A stretch of DNA of 64,000 nucleotides from Heterocephalus glaber (Eukaryota > Chordata > Mammalia > Rodentia > Bathyergidae), in NCBI RefSeq assembly GCF_000247695.1, contig NW_004624732.1:19592180-19656179 (forward strand), given 5' to 3'. How positions within the stretch are numbered: position 1 is the stretch's first letter; every line of letters begins with the position of its first letter. Of the stretch, positions 10,570 to 22,340 are shown one piece after another. The position numbers were made by a program, and so were the translations under genes. A model generated the notes under the pieces. The model was not told the DNA's origin, did no database searches, and was given only the letters and a program-made list of their open reading frames with translations.

Positions 10570-12000
10570 GTATGTACTTCAGTTACTAGAAAACAATTTG
10601 ATCCTTTCATGTCTCAAGACTTATATGTAGTAGAGGTTTTTAAGATGTTAGTAACCAAGAAGTGTTCAGTTTAGGCCAAATTATTCCCTACCCCCAAGAC
10701 AACATCATCTCTTTATTTTACCCACTGCCCCCTGAATCATGGGGATTCTTTGTGGGAATGGGAATTATTGAATTATTCTTGCATCATTGTAAGCAATGGG
10801 CATTTCAAATCTTTTGGATTCAGATAATACACACAAAGGCATGTACTGAGTGGCTCTCTGGTGGGCATTCATTAATTTCAAGGAAGATTCTGCAAACCTG
10901 TGTGCATTTATCAATGGGCAAAGCCCTCCTCTGCAGTTCTTTATCTTGGAAAAGCTCTCTGCCTTGATCTACCCATACATGCAATCCATTCCTCGTCTCA
11001 GAGAGTTTGACTTTTGTAATAGCCCAGAAACTCTCTTCAGACAGCTGTAATTCGGGCTGACCATAGAGAGCATAGTCATTATTTCCATTCTCCAATACCA
11101 CTGTTTATTTTGCCTATGTACACTCTCTTTGGATTCTAATTCACTCTCTCTTCTACTTAGCAATTTTTTGTGTTTCGAGTGAGACAGTAAATTCCAGTCT
11201 GTGTTACTCTCTCTTGACTAAAAGTGACAGCTTTTGTTCCACATGTTCAGAAATCAAAAAACTCCTATGCAGTGATATCATCAGTTGTGTTGTACAATTG
11301 ACAAAAACCTAAAAAGCAGAGAGGCCAAGGTTTGTGTCTTCACAGTCAGAAATCTTAAATGTAAGAGAGCAAAGACTTAAAAATTAGTTCCATGGACTGC
11401 CAAATTCTTTGTACTTTCTTCCTAGGAAGACTATTAAAGTGGATTTGACAGAACAGTGACCGTGATATCTGCTTCCTGTGACAACGCAGTAGCACAATCA
11501 TTCTCTACTTGAACACCTTACACTTTATGCTTCAACTCAGATGACATTGCCTCTAGCCAGGTTAAAAGAGGCTCCCTGCTCATGCAGCACTTTGAAAAGT
11601 GCTCTAACATTTTTGTTATCATGGCTGTCTTTACCCTTAGTGTGTAACTTAATTTAGGCTATGGGCTACAAATTTTTTTATTTTATCTCTCTGTACTGGT
11701 CACAAAGCACAATGTCTGGCACATGGCAGGAAAAGTCTGTGTGTATAGCACTGAACTGACTTGAGACTTTCTCAAAGCTAAAGCCTGTCTTACTAATGAC
11801 CTGGAGGGTGCACTGCAGAGTAAATTTACAAGTTAAATCACTGTGTGAATCCCAAACCTAAAGAATATTGTTTAATTATGTGTTATTGTTTTAACTTTCC
11901 CACTAGTTGAAATAATTGAGAAGTGTAAATAAAATAGATTAGATTTGCAATTTGAAGGAAGTAGGTTTTCAGGGAGACCATCTTTGAAGATGTGGGTGAC
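10570..12000. other. Unassigned; contains an unrecognised minus-strand frame
   Basis: No identified gene. Minus-strand frames 11,101-10,820 (93 codons, ...SEESFWAITKVKLSETRNGLHVWVDQGRELFQDKELQ...) and 11,163-10,969 overlap in different frames. The composition is protein-like, but I recognise no family. A reverse-strand AATAAA lies near 10,712, so an old LTR or retrocopy is possible. The segment 11,690-11,760 (CACAATGTCTGGCACATGGCAGG) resembles an L2/MIR 3' end. Confidence 0.3.
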
Positions 12001-14920
12001 ATGCTAAGCTATAATGGATCATTTAGGTCTGTGTTACTACAAACAAACACAAGCTTTTATAGAGAAACTCATGTGAAGATCTGCTAGGCACTTTCAGAGG
12101 CACACACTTTAGGGAACGCAGTGGGCCAGCAGGAAGTCCTCTGCAATTTGACCTTGTACAGTCCCAGGTTTGATTATTTTCCTCCACAAATCCACACAAA
12201 CTAGTCTTTCTCAGATGGCTTGACTTCCTGATGTTCCTCTTGTTTAAAAAGAGAATAAGAACAGTATCACCATATGGGCATGTGATGAGGGTTACATGAG
12301 AGGGAAGTAATAGAAGACCACTGACAAGATATGGCAGACCCAGTTTCCTGACCAATGTGAATTTGTTTCTAGTAAGGAGCTGTCAGTGAGGAACAGTTAG
12401 ACACAAGCCATAAATACTGAGGTGAGATTATGGGACAGATGCTTACTAATATAATCCAGGTGGACATAGCATATAGCAGAAATGTATGAAGATCAGGCTT
12501 GTGATTCTCTTTACTAGATATCTCATCTACAAACCCAGTGATCATAGAAAAGGACATCTGTATTGGAAGTTGTCTGAAGGACAAATAGCCTTGATCATGT
12601 AAAGTCTTTGTGTTTGGGGGATTATGTTCTTCAGTGACTAATAAAGACAAAATTCTAGTGTATAACATAGCATATGGCTCAATACATGATAGGTATAATT
12701 ATTGGCTCAAAGACATGATAACCGAGTTGTAATTCTAGCTCTAATTGTATGAAGCCATATGCAAGATAATTTATTGGATGTACATATGCTGAGAGTGTTG
12801 GATTAAAATATCTCTAAGGTCCTTTAATGTTGTTTTTAAGATTATCTTCTCATTACGTATGACACATAAACTACTCCAAAATAAATGCAAATGCTACAAA
12901 TTGTGTTACATCTCTCTCTGGCTGGTATGGACATATGAAAATAAGCACACACTATGGATATTATATATGATCAAAATAATCTATTTGCAATAGTGCACAT
13001 CATAACTGATGAGAGAGCAAAAGTGGAACAAGTTGAGAGACTGCTGGATGATGCTGTTTACTTATTTGTCTTGACCATGAGACAACAACTACTCACAGAA
13101 GTGTATCCAAAATTTAGCAGTGTTCCAAAATGGGACTAAAGAAATCAGCTTTCAGGACTCAAGCCCACATATCTTAGGACAAATCCCAGGACTATTAGTT
13201 TAGTAAGACAGTGGTGCACAGTTCCAATCAATCATGAGGTTGAAGCTGGTGATCAAAGCAAATATGATCAAAATTCCCTGCCATCAGTGATTCCTTTAGA
13301 AGTGAATTGATCATGAAGAGCTAAGAGAAATGTTAGTGTTTAAAATTCCTAAAGTGTATAAGTTCTAGAAAACACACAGATTCATGATCTAGAGAGAAGG
13401 TCAGTGGATAGAATGTTATAGAAATGAAGATCAAGAGAACATTGTTATAAACTGAGTTGACCACAAGGATAAGGGCATTCCAATGGCAAGAGTGAAGAGC
13501 AAATCGGTGCAGTGACCTGATATTAAAGAAGGTGAGACTATGACCAAAAAAATCAATACATGGCAAAACACAAGTTAGATTGAGTGTGGTAGAAATTTGT
13601 GATTTACATGTCTAAAAAAGGAAAAGGCTTTTGAAAGAGAGACTTTCAAGACTGAAATAGGAAGACTGTGGAAATGGGTTGTATGTTCTACCCTTGTGGC
13701 ATATTAGTCTGCAGGGGAAGCAGGTCAGTAGAGGCAAGAAAGGGGATGTGCATAGACTGGATTAAGCCTGTGTGTCTGCAAGGAGACTGGGATTTTTCTA
13801 CATAAATGTATGACAAATAAAACATAGGTCTTTATCTTCTTCATTTTCTTATTACAAAGCCACTTCCCTACACCTCAGCTTCTCCACTATTTTGACAAAA
13901 TGAAATGTTTAAACTTGAAAAATACCAGTTCTTTAAGTTCTAGTGTTTTCAATTCCTTAATTTTCAAGTATCGACTCTTTTTCTGAATGTACTAAGACAT
14001 TCAGGCTTGGCACAGACTGTCCAAGTGACAACTGAACTCACATGAACCACAAACATTCTAGGTGGCAGTTGAGCAGGAGAAAGTGCACAAATAATGTACT
14101 TAGAGATGAAAGAGCAGGAACACAATGCAGTCTGCTTTGTCAATAATCCATCGGTAAGAAGGCACAGTAGATTATGGATGCATAAGTGAACTATTTGGTT
14201 TAATTAAATGTAAAATATTCTACTCCCCCAAGAATGTTTTGTGCACATAATCTGATCATTTTATAATTTTCATTACTTGTGATTATATCTCTCAATAAAA
14301 TTTCTTGTGATGAATTTTTACGAACAGGAGCCTTCACTAAATCCATCTTACATTAAATCTCAGATGACAAGGAGAAAGAATCTTTTTAAAGGTTCTATAA
14401 GTGGGTTAGATGTTGAGGTGCAAGGCAAAGAATAATTTGTGGGGTTAAAAAATCATAAGAATCAAAACCTAGAAACTAATGTAATATCAAAATGGATCTT
14501 GGCTAAATTGCCAATCAAATCATTAAATATTTTTGAACATTGATGCAAGCTCTGCTAGGTATATAGTCTGCTCAAAGGTTTAAATTTCATTGTAAAATTA
14601 ATTGTTATATAAATCAGTTAATCAAGGAGAATCCATACTTTGGAGCAAAATATTACAGAAAAGAAAACAGTAGGACAGTTCTATAATTATGTTATTACTG
14701 GCTTAAGATAAATCACATGTACTTTTTTATTTGAAATTAATGAGATTTTCCTATTAGTAAGTGGACTAGGGTAATAAGACTAGGCTAAAAAAGTAATGTA
14801 AAATGAGAGAGACCTAATATGCTAATATTGAGGAAATAATAAAATATATGTATTTAAATGAAAGCACTAAGTTGCAAAATTGTTTGAATCATGTCCTCTT
14901 ATTTCTATGTGTGTGTGGTT
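12001..14920. other. Unassigned intergenic sequence
   Basis: No recognisable gene, RNA gene or well-preserved repeat. Short frames (12,023-12,355 minus, 12,369-12,668 minus, 12,954-13,139 plus, 13,333-13,566 minus) show no motif, initiation context or splice structure that would support coding. Confidence 0.35.
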
Positions 14921-14932
14921 GGGTGGAAATTT

Positions 14933-15025
14933 CTTTGCTTTTTTTTTTTTTGGTACCGGGGATCGAACTCCAGTCCTTGCGCTTGCGCAGCAGGCGGCAA
15001 AACCACTGAGCTAAATCTTCGGCCC
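14933..15025 (-). mobile_element. ID-like SINE with 12-bp target duplication
   Basis: The reverse complement reads GGCCGAAGATTTAGCTCAGTGG...CGCCTGCTGCGCAAGCGCAAGG, then a B box and GGTACC-A(n). Perfect direct repeats GGGTGGAAATTT lie at 14,921-14,932 and 15,026-15,037. The A and B boxes are intact, and it is among the better-preserved copies. Confidence 0.95.
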
Positions 15026-15242
15026 GGGTGGAAATTTTACACCCACTAAAATTTTAACTTTCCGTTTTTTGTTTTTTTTTCCTAACTTATCTGCTAAGAA
15101 TCACACACAATGTTCTGGATAAAGTAGCCTCAGGACTCATGATACTTTGGGTTTTTATTGTTCTTAGATAAATGGTCTAATTCTTAGAAAAATCAAAATG
15201 TAAACCAAGCATCATTTCACTCAAGACTGTGAAATATGCAAT

Positions 15243-15425
15243 TCTTTTCAGTAGCAGAGTTTGAACACAAGCCCTTTGTGCTTAGATATAACCCCAGCCC
15301 CCATTTTTAAAATTTGAAATAAGATCTCCTTAATTTGCTAATTTTCCTAGGCTGAACTCAAACTTCTAATCCTCCTGCATCATTCTCCCCAAGTTCTAAC
15401 AATGTACAATTCCAGCAGGAATCTG
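15243..15425 (-). mobile_element. B1-dID type dimeric SINE (old)
   Basis: The plus strand shows an antisense ID-like half (CAGAGTTTGAACACAAGCCCTTTGTGC...ACCCCAGC) joined to an antisense B1-like half (CCTAGGCTGAACTCAAACTTCTAATCCTCCTGC). This 7SL/tRNA chimera is typical of non-murid rodents. Confidence 0.7.
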
Positions 15426-15509
15426 CCATTATAATTGTCCAGAAAACTCTGTCATATCACCATGGACATTCTAGAGGTTCTCTGACCATTTTTTCCAGTT
15501 TGGCTATGT

Positions 15510-15716
15510 GGAAGGAAAAACAGCAAAGGAATATGAGAAAATGAAAAAAAGGAAACAAAGGCTTTGTAAATAGGGAGGGGTGAAGGGGGTTAAGGGAGCG
15601 CAGGGGAATGGGGAAAAAATAAGAACCAAGATACATCATGTAAAGGTACAAGTTCCCAATGATGAATGTAACTGTATTGTATATCTAAAATGTACCAAAA
15701 AACTTAATGAAAAAAA
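15510..15716 (+). mobile_element. 5'-truncated L1 3'UTR fragment
   Basis: Sequence from GGAATATGAGAAAATGAAAAAAAGG through CCCAATGATGAATGTAACTGTATTGTATATC to TGTACCAAAAAACTTAATG and a short A tail matches the 3'UTR of the L1 at 41,400-41,617. Only about 200 bp of 3'UTR is present. No clear target duplication was found. Confidence 0.85.
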
Positions 15717-15719
15717 GTT

Positions 15720-16560
15720 TTCCTGACGTGCTGAAAGAAAACACAAGGATTGTCGTTTGTATGATACTGATAACGGGAAATACTTAAGAGACTTGCAGGG
15801 TTTACCTGTGTAATTTTAACCACTGATTCCTCTTGTATTCCTGTGTTTGTTTGCTTACTCAGGATACAGACCTGAAACCCACACTGTCAAGTGGTTTCCC
15901 TTTGGCATGTTGTAAACACACTTAGTTGCTCTAAAACCCTACCCTTGTCCTTCCTACTGTAATGTGAACTTTCTGTCTCTTCTTCCCAAGCCAGAATTCT
16001 GGTTCTACTGTGGCAATTACAGAAATTTTTGAAGGAATGCTTTGAAAAGAAGAATCCCATCCTTCTTGCATCCTAAATTGGAAATGGTCTTCCTTTTGAG
16101 CCAAATGTGGATAACCTGAATTTTCTGAGGAACTCTATCAGCAGCCCTACTGCAGCTCTGCCTCTGGCCAGACCACTCTTATCTCTTCATATCCAACACC
16201 TATAGGCAAGAAAATTCCTAAGCATGTTACTGACATGTAAATAATTCTCCACAAATTCTTTCCAAGTCACTGGACTTGAAAGTGTTAGAACCTAAGGTAA
16301 TTAAATATTTAATAGTTAAACATACTTTAAAATTGTTTCTCCTTTAATTCCATAAATGCTAATACACAGTTTGATGATTTTAGAAATACAAGTATAAAAC
16401 GTCAAATTTCCCTATTTTTACTTTGGATTATCATTTAAATTTGTAAGTATTTTTTTCTAAAATATTATATACTGCTAACTTTAACATAACTTAAATAATG
16501 TATACTTTTATTATATTTAAATTAGTTCCCAATCTAGGTCTCCATTTACTCTCTATATTT
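15720..16560. other. Unassigned intergenic sequence
   Basis: No gene, RNA gene or confidently named repeat. The second half (16,300-16,560) is very AT-rich. Confidence 0.35.
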
Positions 16561-16564
16561 GTTA

Positions 16565-17310
16565 GCTTATGTTGCCAGAGCATCAAGGATAGTGATTGAA
16601 AAAAACATAAATTTAACTATTTCACAAGTTTTAAGGCCCATTATTTGAAATCAAGCTGCAGCAGGATTGGTTCCTTCTGGAAGCTTAGAAGAAGAAACCA
16701 TCCCACAACTTTCAACTTCTGTTGGTTTCTACCAATTCTTGCCGTTATTTGGCTGGTAGAGGAGTTAGTTAAATTTCTGCCTCCATGTGCACACTGTGTC
16801 TGTGTACACCCACCTGTCATTTTTGAGGACACTTACTTAGGAGTTAGAACCCCCCCCCCCAATCAAGTGTGATCTCATCTTGAACCTCACTGATGAACTC
16901 CGTGAAGAAGCTGCGTAAGTTCCAGTTATGGTGACCCCATTAAGCCTCTTATGTTCAGAAAGTGATAGGATTATGGGGCACTATAGCTGGTTTACTTTTA
17001 GGAGGTGGGTTCTGGTCAAAAGAGGAGGGTTAACGTGGGTGTAGCCAGGGAGGTTATGTCTTCTTTTGAGGCTACTCCCTTTTCTCTCTGCTTCCTGGCT
17101 GCCATGATGTGAGTAGCTTTCCTCTGGCAGAACCTTCCACCATGCCTTCCTACCTTGGAGCCAGCTGTCTATGAACTAAAAGTGTGATTCAAAATAAACT
17201 TCTTCTTTAAATTGCAGATGTTGGGTATTTTGTCTCAGTATTGAGGAAAGTAACTAAGACAGTTTTCCAGTAGACATCAACTATGGCGAGAAACCATTCA
17301 ACCCATTACG
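16565..17310 (-). mobile_element. MLT1-like MaLR LTR, split by a younger LTR
   Basis: Antisense MLT1-type text: TTAGCTTATGTTGCCAGAGC (the 3' LTR end region), CAGGATTGGTTCCTTCTGGAAGC, CCATGTGCACACTGTGTCTG and GACACTTACTTAGGAG. After the inserted LTR it resumes as GACATCAACTATGGCGAG...CATTCAACCCATTAC, which fits the start of an MLT1 LTR in reverse. It contains a C10 run at about 16,851-16,860. Confidence 0.6.
16925..17262 (+). mobile_element. MaLR-type LTR inserted in the MLT1-like LTR
   Basis: Plus-strand LTR text with CTCCCTTTTCTCTCTGCTTCCTGGCTGCCATGATGTGAG, CCATGCCTTCCTAC, then a polyadenylation region with CAAAATAAACTTCTTC and a terminal TTTTGTCTCAGTATTGAGG...AACTAAGACAG. It belongs to the same family as the LTRs at 32.4, 37.7, 59.3 and 62.3 kb. 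Confidence 0.7.
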
Positions 17311-18195
17311 TTCAACTTTAACCACCCTCACAAATTCATTTCTGTCACATAAGCAAAATACATTTAACCCATTCTTATATCTTCTGAATCTTAACTCTAA
17401 ATCCAAAGTAAAAGACCTGGAGCTCACTGTATGGTCCCATTGGAGTCTATATCAGGAACCCAAAGGGTCTACTTTGGAAAACTGAAGAATCTGTGCTGGA
17501 AATCAGGAGACAGGCATCCAAAGGCAATGGGGAAGACTGCAGCTTCTCCAGATAAACAGAAGGGACATTTCCTTCTCCTTTCCCTTTTTATTCCATCCAG
17601 GATACATAATTATTGGTTGGTGCCACTCATTCCCAGAATAGGTCTCTCTTCAGTAAACCTGCCACCCACACTCAGAACTCGGCTGAGCCAATCAGCTGGA
17701 TGCTTCAAGCTGACATCACAGTTTATCACAGGCTGCTTCTTCAATTTATTTTTTCCTTCACTTTTAAAAATAAGCATCAAAGATAACTAAGACTGTACAG
17801 CACTGCATGAAATCTTACTACTCAAATTCATCACTGACAATTTCTACCTCCTACCCAACAGTAGAAGACAAATCAGTCATGTTTTTTGTCACTTTATTAT
17901 AAGGATCATCTTTCTTCTTTCCAATTATATGCTACTAATTTCATTCTGAGACCTCAGAAAAGCATTTTTAATGCTTATTTCTACTAACATTATATTCATA
18001 TGACATATTTTTTCTTTACTGTGCTCTTCCCTTCCTTCTGTGATCTCCCCGGAAACTTCTGTAATGTTCATTTTTCTACCAACAGTGCCATTAAGGAAAT
18101 CTAGGGGTTTTTTTCTGTCATGATTTTAAACATTCTTTGAGCCTCTGCCCAATACACAATTCCAAAGACATGTCCAGAATTTTTGAATTTATTAA
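17311..18195 (-). mobile_element. Probable internal region of the MLT1-like element
   Basis: It lies between two MLT1-like LTRs in the same orientation. The first part (17,311-17,560) reads like antisense MaLR internal sequence (TTAACTCTAAATCCAAAG, CTTCTCCAGATAAACAG). The second half is too diverged to name. The plus-strand frame 17,431-17,790 is not supported as coding. Confidence 0.4.
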
Positions 18196-18199
18196 AAAA

Positions 18200-18645
18200 A
18201 TTTCTTGCCAATACCAAAATATGTATTAGTATCATAGCAACACCACACTAAACTACCACGATCTTAGTTTTAAATTTCTTATCTCACAGTTCTGGAAACC
18301 AGAAGTTCAAAGTGAGTATTGGTTCCTTCTAGAGACTTGGAGGAGAAATCATTCCCATTCTTGCCTCCAGCCCTGTGTGCATGGGCTCCTCAGCAATGCT
18401 TGGCTTTAGACACATTGCTATGTTCTCTGCCTCCAAGGTACAGCCTTCTCTTTTGTGTCATCTTCCCTTTCTAATGAGGACACTCATGCAATTCAGGACT
18501 CCTCCTAACCCAACAGGGCCTCATCTTGGTTGTTACTTTAATTACATTGACAGAGATCTGATTTTCTAATAAAATCATAGTCTGAAGTTCAAGGTGGAAG
18601 TGAACAGTTTTGGGGACCATGCCAAACTTCTTACAGGTAAATGTG
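18200..18645 (-). mobile_element. MLT1-like MaLR LTR (second copy)
   Basis: Antisense MLT1 text: CTTATCTCACAGTTCTGGAAACCAGAAGTTCAAAG, GGTTCCTTCTAGAGACTTGG, GCCTCCAGCCCTGTGTG, AATGAGGACACTCATGCAATTCAG and GGCCTCATCTTGG. Together with the LTR at 16,565-17,310 it would bound an MLT1-like provirus remnant. Confidence 0.65.
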
Positions 18646-18944
18646 TGAACAATTTTATGTGTGTAAAATGAGCAGTTTTTATAGTAGAGTACTATAGTAA
18701 ATTTTCTTCTTGAAATAACAAATCTGTGTTATAGTTTGAGTGATTTAATGCCTGAAAATGAAAAGGAAATTTAAAATTTTACTTTGAGAGTTGTTTAGAG
18801 TGTTCATCTATATATGGAAGTAAGTATTAGCTATTACAATGCACCTATAAGAATGAAAACAGCTGGAGGGTATCACTAACACTGTCATACTAATTGGACA
18901 TAATAATAACCTATACAATTGAAAGGACATCATGAGTGAGAATT

Positions 18945-19080
18945 TTATAATTTATTTATTTATTTATTTTGAGATGAGGTCTCACTATGAAGTTCAGACT
19001 GGCCTAGAACTTACAGCAATCCTCCTGCCTCAGCCCCCCAGGTGTTGGGATCACAGGCATGTGCCACTGCACCTGGCAGA
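18945..19080 (-). mobile_element. B1 SINE (7SL-derived monomer)
   Basis: The plus strand shows a (TTTA)n tail, GAGATGAGGTCTCACTATG, CAGACTGGCCTAGAAC, CAATCCTCCTGCCTCAGCC and GGGATCACAGGCATGTGCCACTGCACCTGGC: an antisense B1 monomer of about 130 bp. B1 is a rodent-specific SINE class, so this is a strong taxonomic marker. Confidence 0.92.
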
Positions 19081-19084
19081 ATTT

Positions 19085-20080
19085 CAGATGTAATCAGCCT
19101 CCTAAAGTATTGAAATGCAAACAGGAACTAAATAGCAAATATTAATCAAAAAACACCAATGAGTCTTGAGAAGTTTTTTGAAGAAATTATCTAGATCTGA
19201 TAAAGTTATTCTGGATCTATTCTAGATCTGATAAAGTTTCTGCAATCATTTACATAAGAAAAATGCTTACTGTGTCTGAGGAGGTTGACCCTCATTTATA
19301 AGAGTCACAATTTTCAAAATTTTATGATAGCTACATAATAAGACAACCATGTTAATTCTATTAGGTCTTTTCATTTTTTACTATTTCTGTATTGAAAAAT
19401 TGAGAATCTGCAATGACAAAGAGCAATAAGGGCCCCGAATGCAACTCTCCATTTGAAATGACCCTTTCTAAACAAGAGCCTCTTCCCTGGTAAGATATGC
19501 AATAAATATACTCATTTTTACATTAAGATATAAACTATGTACAAAAATATTGGAGGATGTATCCAGCTCTACAACAAGAGGGCTTTAATTTCAGGGAAAT
19601 GCATGAGTGGCTTCTGTAGAAATGTATCAACAGGGCACATTAAAGAAAACTGGGGTGGAGCAGCCCAGGCTGTAGGGGGCACAGATAACGGGGTCCAGAG
19701 GTCTTGTTAGACCTGGCCTTACTGCTTATCTTTGGAACTGAGCTTTTTGCACACAGATACTCAGTCCTTACTGACCTTGCGAAATGGCCAAACTATAACT
19801 TCTGGTCTGAATTTCACTAGCATTTTTTTTAACAGTTTGTGAAATCGTTGCCCTCTGCTTCCTGAGACTACTCAGCCCCTTTTTTACACAATGTTTTGAC
19901 CTCTACCACACCAATCAAAAGACTTGACACATCAGAGATGTAATTTGTAAACCTCCATGTAGATTAAACTGTGAAAACAGACACTGTCTTAAAAAACCTG
20001 GGAACAGTTTCAGGTTTGCTTAGTGTCTCCAGGATTATAATCCTAATAAACTCTAAATAAAAGTTATTTTTTCCTTACTA
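19085..20080. other. Unassigned sequence
   Basis: No recognised gene or repeat. A duplicated pentadecamer-like phrase (TCTAGATCTGATAAAGTT, twice near 19,190-19,230) is seen. The segment 19,560-19,900 is less AT-rich than its surroundings. Confidence 0.3.
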
Positions 20081-20082
20081 GA

Positions 20083-20292
20083 TTTTCTCTCTGTCTATGG
20101 CATCCATTAGCTACAGATAGCTACTTACATTTAAGTTAATTAAATTAAATAAACTTAAAAAAGGAATTCTTTTTTCATGGTGATTACATTTCACAACTCT
20201 ATGGCCACACATGGCTAGTAGCTTCCATTTGGACAGTGAAGATATAGAATGTTTTCATTACAATTGAATGTCCTATTGAATAGCACTGCTTT
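20083..20292 (-). mobile_element. MER5A-like hAT-Charlie DNA transposon
   Basis: The reverse complement reads AGCAGTGCTATTCAATAGGAC, TTCTATATCTTCACTGTCC, AGCTACTAGCCATGTGTGGCC and a central TTTATTTAATTTAATTAA, the recognisable order of MER5A. This is a non-autonomous DNA transposon fossil, inactive in mammals. Confidence 0.82.
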
Positions 20293-20294
20293 AG

Positions 20295-21070
20295 AGAATT
20301 TAATAATTCATGCTGCTAACATATATAGATGTATGCCTTCACATACATTATAAGTTAACATGCTTTATATGGTAATAAAGAGATACCAGCTAGCCAACAA
20401 TGAAATGTGATAGCAATCAGTCCACTCTGTTCTATGGCCACTTGGTTGCAACACAATCATGTTTTTGAATTGAAAACTACCTCACTGAGAATACATGAAT
20501 AGCCAAGTAGCCCCCTGAAACTTGATGACAAAATACAAGAACTATAGTTCAGTTAAAGCTCTAGTCCTACATTTGAGAAAAGAGTGAGATAGCCTATTCT
20601 ATCATTGGAAATATACACATAGATAAAAAACTGATACACTCATCAGAGTAATGAATGGGATTTGTTGTTATCTTGCTGACTATATCATTTTAAGCTTAAA
20701 TTTCTCAAACAGTTCCCAGATTACCTTGAAAATGCAAGAGACAATTGTCCTGAACACTGTTTTTTTACTCACGGTATAGTAAAGATTCTCTCTTGATGGA
20801 TTACATTTTTCCTGCATTAATTTTAGAATATAAGCAATTTTTACCACACATAATTCCAAATTTATTTCTGTTTATAAGTCAGTGTATGACATTTTTTTTC
20901 TACACTTACATTTTTATCTGGGGATCTTTATCTGAGCTCTGCTATGCAAATTTAGGCTACCATTTGGCCTCTCTGAATTTCAGTTCTATTATCTAAAACA
21001 CGATAATGAAACACTCCCTGCTTGATATTAGATAATGAAATAAAATGAAGCTAAATATAAGAAGATTGCA
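20295..21070. other. Unassigned sequence
   Basis: No gene is evident. The segment 20,930-20,995 (GCAAATTTAGGCTACCATTTGGCCTCTCTGAATTTCAG) is weakly MIR-like. Confidence 0.3.
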
Positions 21071-21074
21071 TAAT

Positions 21075-21225
21075 GCTCACTAGGCGTAGACCAGATGCTG
21101 GGCTAGGTATTGCAGATGTACTATCAGATTTAATCCACCCAAATCTTTCTGCATGAAGTTTCATTATTTGATGGAGAATTCAGTATCCTCTGGCTTAGAG
21201 GAGTGACAGGACTTACCCTGGAGCA
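21075..21225 (+). mobile_element. MIR SINE
   Basis: Core-SINE text in order: CAGATGCTGGGCTAGGTATTGC, ATCAGATTTAATCCACCC, then an oligonucleotide block like TTCATTATTTGATGG and GGCTTAGAGGAGTGACAGG. Confidence 0.6.
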
Positions 21226-21639
21226 TAAAAAACTGAAAGAGTGTCCCAGAGTCTGGTTAGGATTCAGTGGATATTATCTGATTTCAGAGTATGTAATGCC
21301 AATGGTTCTGAATATATAAATAAAAATGCTTGCAAACAATTAAACTCATGCAGACTATTGATACTGGGGAAGATTAGAAATATTACATCTAGGAATATTA
21401 TTTACCTCACCCCTCCTCACCACTTGTCCTTGGAAATACACCTATTTTTTCATAACAGTCAACTGCAGTACCCTGGCTTTTCAGATGTTCATCTTTATAT
21501 TCGGATACACCTACACATGACCTGACTTCCCACATGCTGTGCTCCAGACGACAGAGCATTTAGATGATTCATATGTGTTACTTACAGTATTTACCTCTTC
21601 TATCACTCTAAATGTTTAGAGTTTTCCTTTTCTTTTCAT

Positions 21640-22055
21640 TCATTACATTTATTGGTACAGTTTAGATACACAATATGATGACATTCATCATTGGGAATTT
21701 GTACCTTTTCATGATATAACTTGATTCTTATTCTTTTCCCTGTGCCCCGTCCTCCCTTCAACCCCTCCCCAGAGACTTTGTTTCCATTTTTTTCCTTTTT
21801 TCGTATTTATTCCTTTGCCTTCTTTCCTTTACCCTAATGAAGTACTACTCAGCCATAAAGAACAAGAAACTAGAGTCATTTATAGCTAAATGGATGCACA
21901 TTGAGGCCATCCTATTAAGTGAAATAAATAGGACACACATGTGTAAATACCAAATCGTTTCTCTTGTGTGAGAAACTGAAAGTGTAAATAAGGATCAACA
22001 CGTATAATAGATAATATGAAATAGGAAGAAAAGGTCCAAAGGGGAAGGTTAAAGA
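21640..22055 (-). mobile_element. Short L1 insertion with 5' inversion (twin priming)
   Basis: Bases 21,645-21,835 are antisense L1 3'UTR (TTTATTGGTACAGTTTAGATAC, GACATTCATCATTGGGAATTTG...AGACTTTGTTTCC). From about 21,836 the same family is read in the sense direction: MEYY/KYYSAIKN coding text (AATGAAGTACTACTCAGCCATAAAG), GCTAAATGGATGCACATTGAGG, the ORF2 stop region and the start of the 3'UTR (GTAAATAAGGATCAACACGTATAATAG). Both pieces stop at about the same L1 position, as expected for twin priming. No clear target duplication was resolved. Confidence 0.88.
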
Positions 22056-22262
22056 TTTTCTTTTATTCCTTTTGGATGGTGAAGAGTGTAGCTATTGTAT
22101 AAGCAGGTGAGATGTTACTATCATTTCTTTTGACTGCTTTATGACTTTCCCAAGGTTCTTATTAGTAAAGTTCTGAAGATTGGAATATGTTTTCTCACCT
22201 TTATTTCCTGTGCACTTCTACTGAACATAAACAGTTTATAACTTATAAGAATAAAATACCGG

Positions 22263-22340
22263 GGGCCGGGGATTTAGCTCAGTGGTTTCGCCGCCTGCTG
22301 CACAAGCACCAGGACCTGAGTTCGATCCCCGGTACCAAAA
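22263..22340 (+). mobile_element. ID-like SINE with target duplication
   Basis: Reads GGCCGGGGATTTAGCTCAGTGG (A box), CGCCGCCTGCTGCACAAGCACC, GTTCGATCCCCGGTACC (B box) and A17. The flanks AAGAATAAAATACC (left, from about 22,249) and AAGAATAAAAATACC (right) are a near-perfect direct repeat differing by one A. This is a recent insertion. Confidence 0.95.

Noticed and set aside
22263..22340. A functional tRNA gene, given the A and B boxes
   Set aside because: The cloverleaf arms do not pair properly, the sequence ends in GGTACC-A(n), it is flanked by a target duplication and is repeated many times, so it is a SINE.
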